A stretch of 64,000 bases of DNA from Umbilicaria muhlenbergii (GCA_000611775.1 KK106982.1:1658643-1722642), one strand, 5' to 3'. Positions 50,199 through 61,572 are shown, counted from the first letter of the stretch. The notes: a model not told the origin generated them from the sequence alone. A program made the numbers and translations.

Positions 50199-52039
50199 TC
50201 ACGTAGGCCGCTTAAACGGATGAGCTTCCGTATTCCTATATATTCCCCAGCCGTCAGTCCTTGCCCCTACTAAAGCCATATCCGTCGAAAGAATACTCAC
50301 AACACATATTCATCCAAGCTCACAACATCTGGCTCACTGAAGATGAGATAGAAATACTTCAACGTCTCCGCCAACCAAAAGCTCTCCATCCGATTATCCT
50401 TCCACGGCGCCTCGACCGTAACGTCGTTGATCGCCGAGTTCGCCAGTTCCGTCCGTGTGTACTTCTCGGTGTTCGTAAACATGCGCCAGGCGGCGTCTTG
50501 GAGCGCAGGGTCGCCGGTAATACGGTATAGGATGAAGATGGACTCGATGGCTTCGGGTCGGAGTAGGTACCGCCTGTCGTCGATGTCGGTGAATCCGGGT
50601 GGAAGTCTGTTGTGCTTGATGAAGTATTGGACGCGTTCTTCGGTAGTCATGGAAGCCGTCTCTTTCGTATCTTTCTGCCGTAGTGCGATAGCCGTGTGCC
50701 ATTTGTTCTCATCCCAAGTGCAGTTCGTTGCATCCTCGCACAGGACCGTGTGGAACTTCTCCGGCATGATGCCAGTTACCATGCTATCGTAAGCCCAGAT
50801 GCAACCATCGACAAGCTTGCGAGCCACCTCGAGGTCTTGTGATCGCTCGAAGAGCTTGGCGCCAATGCCAACCATTCCGCCTACGAAACATGCTAGATGT
50901 TGCCCTTCGGGGTCAAGCATAACCGTCCTCCTATCATTGAATTGAGCGTATCCCGACAGAAGTACATCAGGGTCCTTAGGGGCCATAGGTCGGTAGAAGA
51001 GATGATCCTTAGCCGCATCGATTGCTCCTTCGTACAACTTTCGGTATTGCTGCCCTAGCCCTCCCAGAACCATATGCTGCTTGGGGAAATACTCGTATAG
51101 AGAATCTGCCATGCCTCCGAGAGTAAACCCAGAGTGGTCGAATGTCTTGCTTTTGGCGTTCATGGCCACAGGCCACAAACCCGGGATCTTGGTTGTGTAC
51201 TGGGCAGACTCGAAGATATCTGAAATCCTTTGCACAGCGTCGTAGTACTTTGGGTCTCCCGTCAATTGGGAAAGACGAGTAAACTCCAATGTCAATGAGC
51301 CGATTTCAGCCACCAGTACCGCTTCCCCAGCTATTTGAGGTACGCCCATGGCTGCCGCCCGCCAATCCCATCGAGTGACGGGCATCCTATTAGGGGTGTC
51401 GAACGCACAGTATAGCATTTCTCCGAGCTCAGTGGCTTTCTCCAGCAATGCCGAGTACTTTCCATTACTGAGGTCGTATGCTCCAAGCAGCCCGCCAAGA
51501 AAGCGGATCGTCGATTCGAAAACGTTGATGATGTTCAGAGTGGATGTAGTAAAGTCAATCTTACCAAGATCTTGCAAAGCAGCCTCGAACTCGTCGTCCA
51601 ATCCCATCACCAACAGAGTATCAAGGGTGTCCACGTATGTGGCGGCCCATCCACCAAAATATTGAATATACTGCCCGGTCACTGGCGCCATTTCGTCTCT
51701 CATGTAGGCATGGTTAATATAGCTTCCCCATGCGAGTAGGAAGCTCTCCTTGACCGCATCCAATCTGTCGAGCCTTTTGAGCTTTGCCTGCTGCGTCTCC
51801 GGGCCGAATGCATACTGGATTTGGGGGATCGCCGCGGGTCGGCCAGTGGGAAGCGGTGTGATCGAGGACACAGGGTAGCGCTGTTTATATTTGGCCCAAT
51901 CAAACACGACTTTATCTAGCCTGGATGCCCCAAGCTTTTCCGGGGCGTACACGTCTGTGAGGCCGGTGATATACCAGATGGTGAGCACGGCGGCAAAAGA
52001 AATAATCAACAGAGAAGAGGATCTGCGCGGGAAAGGCAT
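50199..52039 (-). CDS. GH47 alpha-1,2-mannosidase, type II membrane
   Basis: A type II signal anchor (SLLIISFAAVLTIWYITGL, residues about 9-27) precedes a complete GH47 domain: AWGSYINHAYMRDEMAPVTG, YVDTLDTLLVMGLDDEF, VFESTIRFLGGLLGAY, TFDHSGFTLGGMADSLYEYF, HLACFVGGMVGIGA, CEDATNCTWDENKW (disulfide Cys pair), YLLRPEAIESIFILYRITG and DNRMESFWLAETLKYFYLIF. A 37-nt last exon, after an intron at 50236-50300, supplies LNTEAHPFKRPT, with the Ca2+-binding Thr of N-T-E-A-H-P-F. The total is 591 residues. Such enzymes trim Man9 N-glycans in the ER/Golgi. Exact specificity (MNS1-like or Golgi class) is open. Confidence 0.92.
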
Positions 52040-52380
52040 CTCGTTCCCGGAATATCAGAAAGACTGCGCCGGTGGCTACTGCGGGGTGGATTGAGATGAG
52101 TAGATGGCGCTGTGTTAGCTCCCTTGTGCTACCAAAAGCAGCTGCAGCACTAAATGATGCGATGCTCTCATGATGGAATACTTCAAGAGAGGTCGGGGAA
52201 ATCCCCCTCCCCAGTGTCACACAATGCAGGAGCGATGCAGGACACCGCTTCTGGTGGGGGGGTGGGCAGGAACCATCATGGCCCAAGCGCCCACCCGCAT
52301 CGGACCCTGACTCGACCTCCCCCACGCCCCCCCCCCCAACCTTACTCATCCACCCATCGCATCATGGAACCACGATAACA
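52040..52380. promoter_or_regulatory. Shared divergent promoter, GH47 / MED20
   Basis: The 341 bp lie between divergent ATGs with a C-rich tract (CCCCCCCCCC-like near 52,326-52,337). No motif was assigned. Confidence 0.4.
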
Positions 52381-53180
52381 ATGCCAACAACAGGGTCTGT
52401 AACTCTCCCGCCCTATAATCAATTGTCCCAGCTAATCACCCCACCAGCCTCTTCTTCCTCCCCTCCCCCACCTCCACCTCCACCCCCACCACACCCCCAC
52501 CCCTGCAAACCCTCCTCACGCGCCTCACCACAATCTACACAGCGACCCCGCTCGCCCCCTGGGTCCTCTCGCACCGACTCTTCCGCTCAACCCCCAGCAA
52601 CACCATCCCTCCTCCCGGCACCACCACCTCTCCCCCCGACCCTTCCAAACCATCCACTCTCCGCTACCTGCACATCCTAACCCTCTCGCACCGCCCCTCC
52701 AACACCCACATCCTCATCACCCCCCCGCAGCCCCCCCCCGCACCAGGCGCCGCAGCCACCCCCGCCAGCACCGCCGATCCCACCGCCGACGCCGCAACCG
52801 TCATCGCCATCCCCCCCGGCCCCCAAACCGAAGACTTCACCACCCTCCTAACCTCCAAACTTCCCCCCCTATGGCAGCCGCGCCACTCGATCCACATATC
52901 CGCCGGGCACGGGTTCGAAGTCGGGGATTTCCGCATCCGGATCGGGGAGGTGAGGCAGGGCATGGGCGGCACGGTGCAGGGGCGGGGGGTGGTGGCCGAG
53001 GTGGAGTATTTGGGTGGAGATGAGGGAGAAGAGGATCGGGAGGAGGGGGAGAGGGTGATACGGGCGTTTTGGGAGGGGTTGGGGGTGAGGGGGGCGAGGG
53101 AGGTGGGGAGGGTGCCGGGGTGGGAGGAGGGGGCGGGGGATGTGAGACAGTGGTGTGAGGTGCTTCGGTTGAGGGGGTGA
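52381..53180 (+). CDS. MED20: Mediator complex subunit 20
   Basis: A 14-nt first exon (MPTTG) and an intron at 52395-52447 lead to GLFFLPSPT, making 248 residues. The N terminus MPTTGLFFLP, then LAPWVLSHRLFRSTPS, STLRYLHILTLSHRPSN and HISAGHGFEVGDFRIRIGEV match MED20 (SRB2), the TATA-box-related-factor-like head-module subunit that helps couple activators to RNA polymerase II. The C-terminal GVVAEVEYLG and IRAFWEGLGV complete the fold. Low-complexity Pro/Thr and Gly/Glu stretches separate blocks. A copy of its 3' end occurs at 61497-61572. Confidence 0.88.
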
Positions 53181-53552
53181 GGGGTTGCTTTGTGAGCGGG
53201 GGGTGGGGCGAAATAAGTGGCGGTCATCAGCTGGGGGTCCCCTCAATTACTTAGCATCCAAGACAGATTCAAGGATCGGTTAATGCCAGAGGTGAGGTTA
53301 CAATAAGTGATATTTTCAAGTGAGGTTACTCAGGCGGCCTTCAGTAACAACTTAACAATAGACTACAATGTCTAGACATGACTATCACTGCCGACCTCTG
53401 AGTCCAATGACTTCATTCGCTGTTGTGATATTGAGAAGGGGCCCCAGGGCCAGCTGAATACAGTCACTTGTTCTGTCTCGACGTCTGCTGCCTGCTGACT
53501 GCTTCCCCTCTATTCGGGACCTATGTCCGATAGTCTTACTGTTACAACTGTG
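53181..53552. other. Convergent intergenic region
   Basis: The 370 bp lie between the MED20 stop and the surface-protein stop. Nothing was recognised. Confidence 0.5.
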
Positions 53553-54538
53553 CTACCCTCGTTTGTTTCGCACAGTTCTCCGGCCGCTCCTGCCCGCAGA
53601 AAGTGGCAGCGTTGCCGGCAGCTCTGCCACTGAACCAGATGCTAGTTCCAATCTCTCTCTATTAGTTGGAAGCTCATACAACTCTTGACCGCCCAATTCA
53701 GGTATCATCTCTGTGTCTGCTAGCTCATTTGCCACCTCTCCGCTACTGAGCCCAGTGGCCGTGGATTTCTCTACTCCTCCATACGTACTGTCATTCTGGT
53801 GCCCCGGTTGTATTTTCCGTCTACGCCACAGCAGCCATGCCAGCACCGCAAATAGGACAACGCCTACGGCTATTCCGACAGCCGTTCCTACTTTGAAGCC
53901 GACGTTTGAGCTTGAGGAGTAGGAAGAGGTCCTGGTTGGCCAAGAGGTGCTCCGCGGCATAGATGTGGTGGTTATTGTCGAGGAACTTATGCTTGGTGAG
54001 CTTGAGGTGGCAGGTGTCGAGGTCCTGCTAGTCGTGGTGGTCGGAAGTAGCGTCGGGGTTGCAAGTGTGACGAGTGTGGTGTCGTTGCAGCAAGAGCGCT
54101 CCGTAAGGCCAGATGTGTCATGGGAATTGTCGCAGCAGAACAACGTCTGCTCAGCATTGCAGGCCCAAACCGCAGCGCCACCGCCGGGCACTTCTATCAA
54201 GCTTTATCAGTACAGTGCTTCATCTGATCAAGTCTGGAATTTGTTCATGGGAAGGTGATCCACGAACGGGCATTGCACATGTTCAGGCAGCTCGACGAGG
54301 TGAGGCTTGTACAACTGCCCCGACCATACAGCCAAGTCGCTTCTTGGGTGCCATTGATATATTCCACGCGGCATAGCCCATTGGACATGCATGCCCATCC
54401 TGGGCTACAACACCATGGCGATGCATCCCCGGTGATGCATGGAATATCATTTGAAAGACTGCCATCTGGGTAATAGCACACAGTAGCCGCTACCGGCGAA
54501 AGCCCCCAAAGGGCAATAGTACACAAAGTTAGCAGCAT
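53553..54538 (-). CDS. Cys-rich single-pass surface protein (CYYPDG type)
   Basis: Intron 54194-54267 (GTTCGT...GATAG) gives 303 residues. Signal peptide MLLTLCTIALWGLSPVAAT is followed by CYYPDGSLSNDIPC, CCSPGWACMSNGLC, RGSCTSLTSSSCLNMC and ACNAEQTLFCCDN (extracellular disulfide-rich domain), then a Thr/Ser-rich stalk. The membrane helix is VGTAVGIAVGVVLFAVLAWL, then WRRRK, and the tail has IPELGGQELYELP and VAELPATL. The CYYP-D/N-G...PC...CC...C...LC pattern is shared with the gene at 59796. A cell-wall sensor or receptor role is inference. Confidence 0.8.
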
Positions 54539-56313
54539 GTTTTCTTAAGTCATGCCAAGAAAGAAGTGTCCTTAGTAAAAAATATGCTGAGCGAAGAAAC
54601 AATGTACTGCAATTCGAGAAGTATTTTGAAGATTATATAGGATGCAAGAAAGGACCAAATGCAGAAGAAAGACACATCTTCTCCTCCTAGGCTGAAACCT
54701 CCGCCTCCCCCGAAGCACACTTGCTGGAGGCCATGCTGGAACTCTAGTGGTTGGGCCATACTGTCGCCGGTACTACCTCGCATCCAGTATAATAATTGTT
54801 GGCTTCTTGGTATTATGAGGGCGGCGTGGACAGGTGTAAAATTTGACAAAGGGGCGAACAACTATGATGCCAGAGGACATGTATATTCGGATTGGTCCTG
54901 CGTGGAACGGGGACCGCCAGTCGTCGCCCTTAATGCGCCACGGCGGTACTCCAGAGCCTTCCGACCGCCGCATATAATCTGGCTGTCCTCAGTCGGGGTC
55001 AAAGGGGAGGGAAGTGGCTTCAGAAGTTCAGAACAATTCTCGGCGGCAACTTCAACATTAGAGTTCCTACATTTTAAGGCTCAGCCGTGGGGAGTTTCTA
55101 TTTTGCAGCCGCGCCGCCAGGCCTGTTTGGGGTGGCACAGCAACATCGTCGAACGTAGTAGCCCAGAATATGGACACCCTCGTCCCCGAAAGCTACAACA
55201 TATGCAAGGATGGGTCCCGTGCGATTGAATCTTCTGGCATCAGCAGTATAATGGCATCAGTAGGTTCTGCCTCCAGGCTACCATCTGAAGAGTCAAGTTG
55301 GGTTGGGAAATGAGTTGGTTGTTGATGGTCAAATGGGTGGGAAACGGCCTCAAAACAGGCAGATGTCCCGGTGCACTTCGACATGAGAGTTCCTCTATTT
55401 AAGGTTCGGCCGCGATATCTCTTTTGAATCAGAGGTTCGTCGTCGAACGTCGTAGCCCGGGATTTCAACACCCCCCCGCTTGAGGGGCATTGCTCATGCT
55501 TGGAGTGGTTTTTAGTGATTCGGATTTTTGGTACCAATAGTCAAATGGCATGAGCAGACCTTGTCAAAAGGGTTTCACTCAGAGGGCTGTGTTGGGGTGG
55601 GAAATGATGTGGATGGACGGCTTCACATTGGTGAGGAAATGCTGGGAAGGTTGCAAAAGACCTGACGTGAGCTTGTAGATGGTTGCCAGATGATAAGACT
55701 ACAGGAATCTATGTCTACCACCTCACTGGTACCCTCCTTTTGCCACAAAGGAAGTTGTTAGGACAAGCTTCCGCTTGCCCTCAGCCCTCAGCTTCCGCTC
55801 AGCTATGCAATAAGGCAGTGACCGCTTCCCCCAAGGTATTACCCCGGAGTACCCCTCATCCGTTGAGGCTGTTCTAGTTAGATGTTCTAGTTAGACGTTC
55901 TAGCTAGATTTTTTAGTTGAGGAAAAAGTAAAATTGAGGTAGTAAAGTAGGCGTACTGCTAACCGTGCCAAAAGTTGGAAGGCGGCAACATGGGAATGGA
56001 GTACGCCCGGGGAAGTACATCAACTGATGGGGGGGAGTCCCGGGTAACAAATATCTTGAACAGGAACTTATAAGGCATTAGCCAAGTAGTAATCATGTGA
56101 AGAAATTAGTACATGCTAGTTTTGAGTGTACTTCAGTTTCTTCAATAATGGCGTGGATGGGGACTTTGATAGGAAGGGCAGGGAAACCCAGTACTAGCAT
56201 AAACGCGCAAAGAGGAGGGAATGCGAATATGAAAATCAGGAAGATCCTTCCATACAGATATCTATATAGAGGTAGAGAAAAGTAACATAAAGTGTTGACT
56301 GCGTACACATGCC
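54539..56313. other. 1.8-kb region with imperfect ~300-bp repeats
   Basis: No gene is supported. Imperfect copies of a ~300-bp segment follow each other from about 54,990 to 55,680: shared marks include AGAGTTCCTA/CTATTTAAG, GTCGAACGTAGTAGCCC versus GTCGAACGTCGTAGCCC, and TTGGGTTGGGAAATGAG versus TTGGGGTGGGAAATGAT. A plus-strand frame at 54659-55228 crosses the repeats and is not believable as a gene. Confidence 0.5.
54990..55680 (+). repeat. Imperfect direct repeats, ~300-bp period
   Basis: Two fuller copies (about 54,990-55,240 and 55,241-55,545) and a partial third (about 55,546-55,680) share short near-identical stretches in the same order. Divergence is high, so this is an old local duplication of non-coding DNA. 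Edges are approximate. Confidence 0.5.
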
Positions 56314-57837
56314 TCAATAATCAGGATATATCTCATCCACTTCCCTAGCCACCTCAACCATTTCCGCCATCCGTTCCCTATCACCAAAAGGTAAAGGCTC
56401 CACTCCTGACGCACACCACACATTATCCGCCTTGTACTTCCAAGCCGGATTCTGCTCCATGTTCATTGCACCGGGTATATAATGCGTAAAGTTTGCAAAT
56501 TCGCGGCTTCGCTCGAAGGCTTTGTTCTTTCTAAGACTACCGTTGTACCAGAATGGTTTCCCATCGGCGTTGAAATGAAGGATTTGCACACTGCACATAC
56601 TGGCCTTGTCGCCATTAGCAGTGTCTTGGGCGTTCCCCAACATGCCGGCGTAGGTGGGGTGGAAAAAGTAGGGAGAGGAGGCGAGTTCGGAGGCGAGCCA
56701 GAATGTTTCTTTGTCACCTGGAGATGAGACGAAAGCACATCAGCTCAGCCGAACATGGAATGGTCTATTCCTAGGCGGTTTACCAAGAACATGCCCATAG
56801 ACAACCTCGTCCCTAACTTTCTCCGTATTCATCCAGCTCGCAAATACCAATCCCATGAATGCACTCGCCTTCGCCTTGTCTATGCACACAACACCCGAGT
56901 CCATCTCCTGCCACAGATCATGTTTCCAGAACAAACTCTGATTTAGCGTTGCACTGGGGTGATTCCCTCCCAACAGCCCCTTGACCCAATCCCGTCTGCT
57001 AAAATCTCCATTCCGGGGATACGCCCGGTCATGCCAGAACAACGTCCCTGTCTCTTTCAACATGGGGTGAGTTTCGAAAATGGTATCGGGGCGCTGGAGG
57101 AAAAGGACGTCGGCATCGACAAGGATGGCTTTTCGGAATCGGCTGGCAAGAAGAGCAAAAGGCTTCATTGCATAACCGCCCTTCTGTAACCCAGCGATAG
57201 ATTCGTCGAAGTACTCGAGGAGGTCCATAGTCTCTAAGTTTGAATCGAGTGCTTTCAAGGCATCCCGTTCAGCGGCGGGAAGATCGCTGTCGCCCGCGTA
57301 GGCGATCTCGATGGGAAGACTCGATTCCATCACGACTCGAAGCGTGCGAATGAGATGGGCGGCGAGAAGGAAGTTTTTGGAGCCAATGCAGATGACAAGC
57401 CCTGTTTCCGCGACCACAGGGTTCGATAATGGAGTGTAAGAATGCGATTCAACATGTCGCAACCAAGGGAATTGCTCTCTAAACAGCAGCAGTAGAGGAC
57501 TTCGATCAAGGTGTGAGTCTGCGACCAGGGCTTCCGTTAGCGAGGCAAAGGCAGCTGTTCGTTCTCCCATGCCCCTGAAGTCAGATATGTTGATGGGCTT
57601 CTGCACCATCAATTGCAGCTTCGTCTGAACATCTTGGGCGATATGGGCGGGCGCATCTTCGGAGATCGGGGATTGATTAGCATTGAGAGCTTCGCTGGCA
57701 GAAAGACTATTACGCAGGGCGTAGATCAGAGCGACGAACAGCGCTGTAATAAGGATGATGCTGGGTTTCAAGCGCCGTAAAGGCATCAATACCCAGGCAG
57801 AAACATGGTGGTGGAAAGACTCAGGAACGGGAGCCAT
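56314..57837 (-). CDS. MNN1-type alpha-1,3-mannosyltransferase (GT71)
   Basis: Intron 56718-56783 (GTAAAC...CTCCAG) gives 485 residues. A cytosolic tail and signal anchor (PSIILITALFVALIYAL, residues about 25-41) make it a type II Golgi protein. Family marks: GLVICIGSKNFLLAAHLIRT, LPIEIAYAGDSDLP, KGGYAMKPFALLASRFRKAI, LVDADVLFLQRP (D-x-D donor site), FWHDRAYP, MDSGVVCIDKAK and GDKETFWLASELASSPYFF. GT71 enzymes add outer-chain mannose to cell-wall glycoproteins. A Tc1/mariner-like MITE starts 78 bp upstream of the ATG and may affect expression. Confidence 0.88.
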
Positions 57838-57915
57838 GTGTCATGATGAAAATGACGATCTTGCAAGCAAAATCGTTGAAGGACTAAGATCACTCATGGA
57901 GCTCATAGACGAGTA

Positions 57916-58173
57916 CTCAGGCGGGTTTTACCGGAGCGGACACAGAACATCTAGAACACCCCTTTCATGAATAGCTATATAACTTCAGAACGCGCGCAGA
58001 GATAAAGAAATACTCAGCTACAAGAAAATAGAGTTAATCTAGCTCTACAATCTCTACAATCTTATAGCTGAAAGTTTCTTCACAATGATTGCGGTTGTGA
58101 AGTTAAGTAGCAGTGAAATCTGAGACTGCAGTTCTGAATGTTCGCGTGTCCGGTCCGGTAAAACCCGCATGAG
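57916..58173. mobile_element. MITE, Tc1/mariner-like, 258 bp
   Basis: 28-bp terminal inverted repeats with two mismatches (core GCGGGTTTTACCGG and CGGACAC) bound a 258-bp AT-rich interior without coding capacity. A TA dinucleotide lies directly outside each end (57914-57915 and 58174-58175), fitting the TA target duplication of Tc1/mariner/pogo transposases. It must have been moved by a transposase elsewhere. It lies upstream of the GT71 start codon. Confidence 0.8.
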
Positions 58174-58260
58174 TAAGTGGATTTCTATTCCTAGTAGTAG
58201 GGGTGGTGTTCTATGAGCAAGACTAAAGATATAGAGGGGTGTGGTTAAGTAATGGCGCTA

Positions 58261-58762
58261 CATCGTGCCCAAGGGTCCTTTTGCAAAAAATGGATTTTTG
58301 CGAAACACTGAAGCCTTCGCCTTTAGTGCCGAACACCTCAATGTCGCAGATGGCTTTTGAAATCCAGATTACAATCCCAACACAAGAAGAAACCTACAGT
58401 TAATTAGTATGAGCCTAAATATACATGTGATGAATCAGTCTGAGTAATAATACTGTTAAAAAATATATGTTGTTGAGGATTCTTGAACAGAGATGTGTCT
58501 TGTTTTTCATGATTTCTAAGAAATATTATTTATTGACAAATTAAATAGTTTCGCACACTTCGCCAGCTTTGATTAAACTCAAATTTGCACAGATGGTAGA
58601 TCTATATACTCTTCAAATCATGCAGCTTTTAGTAGATTTCGCAAAGAATTCTACATCACACAATTCAATAAAACGACGTTGAGGTGTTAGGCACTAAAGG
58701 CGCAGGCTCTAGTGCTTCGCGAAAAATTCATTTTCCTCGATGGAACCCATAGGCACAATTAG
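58261..58762. mobile_element. Second TIR element / MITE candidate, ~500 bp
   Basis: An inverted repeat of 60-85 bp flanks an AT-rich, non-coding centre of about 330 bp. The best-matching arms are 58283-58346 and 58674-58739, sharing CGCCTTTAGTGCC and AACACCTCAA (as reverse complements). Outer similarity (GTGCC..AGGG) extends to about 58261 and 58762. Arms are about 80% alike, so it is older than its neighbour. No clear target duplication was seen. Confidence 0.6.
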
Positions 58763-59795
58763 TACTGAACGCTCGAAACCCTGGATACGAGGACGGAGCT
58801 TCAAGTGCGGAGGCTGATGACCAGAAGCAGGCGTGCAGCGTGCTTGAGCAGCGGCGCCTGCGTGTAAAGGCGCTTCTCTTGGGCATAGCAGGTGATTGGC
58901 TCCGCTTGGCTGCAGCATCTGCGGCAGAGAAGCCTCCTTACCCGAGAGATGGACGTGTACTTCAGCCCTGTGAAGGCTAATGGTAGGGCTAGTAGCAGGC
59001 ATCCGCTGTGGCGGTTCGCAAGACTCGTGTCGTCGACTCGTCATTCGTCCATTCCGTGACAGGCCCTGTGCGTTTACGTGCATTCATACTTGATGAGGGG
59101 GACTCCCGGGCCATACTCTTGAGAGGAAAAGTACTCAGGAGTCTTTAGTCGGAAGGGATATCTAAAATTACCACCATCAACGTTGGAGCTTGAGTGTGCC
59201 TCGTCGTCTCCGATTTATGACTCAAGCGCTACTTCCATGCTTCATAAACCCTTTCGGGAAATTGGGAGTCTGTCGCAGGTATAATTAAGGGCGGAGGATT
59301 TTCAGCCGTAACCACGATTTTTTATGCTGTAAGACCTCCCATTGGTGCAAGACTGTTTTCTCCCACTCAAAGACGATAACGGCGGCTACATGCGGTGACA
59401 TCCGTGTCGAATGCGTGCGGCCCTCATAAATCAAGCGCTTGAGAGGGCCGAGGCTGTCGTCGGTAAGAGAATCTACTATAAGTCATCCATAGAGGGAGAT
59501 TTCGCCCACTTAAGCGAGCTGTTGCGAAACTCTAAGCCGTGCTATGAAACATTGCAGTTTCCCGCGCAGGACTTAGCGAAAATCAACTGGCAGTTCCCCC
59601 TCTATGCATGGTAGATTCTCTTCCACAAGGTACCCATGTAGTTGTTATAAGAATAGTCGTTCAGCGAATTACTTCTTTGGCTTCAATGTCTACGTTGGCT
59701 TTGGGTAAAGCTGCGAGTATAACACCGAGCTTATCCCTTTGAGATATTTTCAGCATTTTCATGATCTTTGCTACTTCAATAAAACTGTCCTTGAG

Positions 59796-60704
59796 ATGTC
59801 TTCTCAAAATTGCTTTTTACCGCTTGTCCAATACCTCTTGTTCTTTGCTCTACTTCAACTTTCCACTTGTACCCAATGTTACTACCCTAACGGAGCAGAA
59901 TCTCCGGATACTCCGTGCTCAAGTTCTCCCAACAGCGCATGTTGCGCTGCTTCTGCCTATTGCCTCTCAAATAACCTCTGTATGACGAATATGATTCTAT
60001 CACGCGGATCTTGTACGGACCAAACCTTCAAGGCTGCCGAATGCCCTAATTACTGCCTGGAAGGTGAGTTGTTAACTCTTACATCCAAGGGCGGCCGTAT
60101 GCTGACAGATCTTTGACTAGTAAACCCCGGCGGCGGCAAAGGCATGGCACCGTGTAGTAACACCCTCTATACGTGTGACTACGGGACTTGCCCCCAGTCT
60201 AACTTCAGCCTGCCATCCGCCAGTATAGTCCTACGGAAAGACCAACTAGCGAGTCTAAACATTGGGACCACAGTCACGGCAACAACTACAGGAACCTCAG
60301 CAGCCGCAGTTTTAGCTGAGGCAACAGAAACAGCCGCGTCCGTAACCATCATGGCTACCACAACAGCCACTACGACGGCCGCCTGCGCCTCATCCCCACA
60401 AGGGGACGCCAATGTTGCATCCAGAACTTCGACCATAACCTCCAAGCTCATAGCAGTCGGCGCCGGTGTCGGCGTTCCACTTGCCGTTGCAGCACTAGCG
60501 GCACTCGCCCTGTTCTTCCGAGAAAGGCGGCGAAGTAAACGCCTAGAACTAGAGAACGAGCATATATTGACCGAGCGGAGGGATAACGACTGGAAGGTAA
60601 TGCCCGGCAAACATTTGCCCCAGTATCAGCAGCCGCAGGAGCTGATGGGAAACCAACGGCATGAGCTGGGAACAGATAGACCATATGAGCCGGGATATCA
60701 ATGA
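59796..60704 (+). CDS. Cys-rich single-pass surface protein (CYYPNG type)
   Basis: Intron 60064-60120 gives 283 residues. The start MSSQNCFLPLVQYLLFFALL is chosen because it opens the signal peptide. The extracellular part is QCYYPNGAESPDTPCSS, ACCAASAYCLSNNLC, RGSCTDQTFKAAECPNYC, then VNPGGGKGMAPC and TCDYGTCPQ after the intron. A Thr/Ala-rich stalk and helix VGVPLAVAALAALALFF follow, then RERRRSKR and a tail with HLPQYQQPQELMG and RHELGTDRPYEP. Cys spacing and intron position match the gene at 53553-54538, so the two are paralogues. The role is unknown; sensor-like layout only. Confidence 0.8.
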
Positions 60705-61002
60705 ATGATCAATGGGGCGATAAGAATAAGGCTAGTATGAACTAGAGTCCTCGGCGACGTTGGTATCGAATTTCGGGCCACTACGCCCGACGAGAAAAGC
60801 TGACAGCCAAATACATATCGCAGCGGCTACGAACGAAACATTATCCTTGCACTCCCGTCTGTCGTCTCTTTCCCTCAAGCGAAGCGGTGCAAAATGCGAA
60901 GATCACATGGCGGCTTTCACGACGTCTAATAACAAATCGAGATAGAAGCTCGATCAGTCCGGCACCACTCGATTCAGCTTTTACGCCAGCACCGAGAGAA
61001 TC

Positions 61003-61497
61003 CACTCATTTCACTACCACTTCGTTGCCCCTTAACCCTCACTACCGAAACTATTACGCTACCCATCTCAACCATTCAGGTCAAACCCTTTAGGCCAAAC
61101 CTACATGTGCCAATGAACTACTGATTCCAAAAATTGGGCGCCAAAGGAGCATCTCTATCATGTATAATGGGCGACGAGGATGGGGGTATCGATTCTCGGG
61201 CTACGACGTACGACGTTAGGGCATGCGCTGCCGAATCGGGCTAGTGCCACAATCGGGCAAAGTTGGGGATTCTACCATTTGCAGTCATGGACAAAAACGT
61301 GACCTCTTTGTGGACTGTGGAAGATATGATATGGAGAGCCTCCATCCTCTACAGCACACCTGCGTGTGTCACTTTTTGACTACAAACTTCATTCTCTTTG
61401 TTGCGCCTATGATAACAGCACCTGAATTCTCAGGGACTGACGCTGACTGCGTTGAATGTGAAGAATACTTACTTGACGTCGAGGGTGCTTGACGTCG
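61003..61497 (+). repeat. Duplicated block, copy A
   Basis: It aligns along its length with 62290-62692: shared stretches include GTCAAACCCTTT, ATCTCTATCATGT versus ATTCTATCATGT, GAGAGCCTCCATCCT, ACAAACTTCATTCTC and GCACCTGAATTCTCAGGGAC. A 16-bp tandem doublet (TTGACGTCGAGGGTGC twice) closes the copy and runs into the MED20-like fragment. Confidence 0.7.
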
Positions 61498-61572
61498 AGG
61501 GTGCCGGGGGGGGAGGAGGGGGCGGGGGATGTGAGACAGCGGTATGAGGTGCTTCGGTTGAGGGGGTGATGA
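61497..61572 (+). pseudogene. Fragment of MED20 3' end
   Basis: About 75 bp match the last codons and stop of MED20 (53109-53182) with few differences: GGAGGAGGGGGCGGGGGATG, TGAGACAG, TGAGGTGCTTCGGTTGAGGG and GGTGA. It has no upstream coding part, so it is a duplicated scrap. Confidence 0.8.

Larger units (their letters stand above)
57838..59795. other. 2-kb region with two TIR elements, no supported gene
   Basis: Outside the two terminal-inverted-repeat elements annotated below, only short frames occur (58709-59083 minus, overlapping a TIR; 59411-59614 plus, 67 residues, unrecognised). The last part is the promoter of the gene at 59796. Confidence 0.5.

Noticed and set aside
54659-55228. 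189-codon plus-strand open frame
   Set aside because: It runs across imperfect repeats, shows no domain, and its composition (Trp/Arg/Pro scatter) looks like chance translation.
58709-59083. 124-codon minus-strand open frame
   Set aside because: Its end lies inside a terminal inverted repeat and it contains no recognisable motif or splice context.
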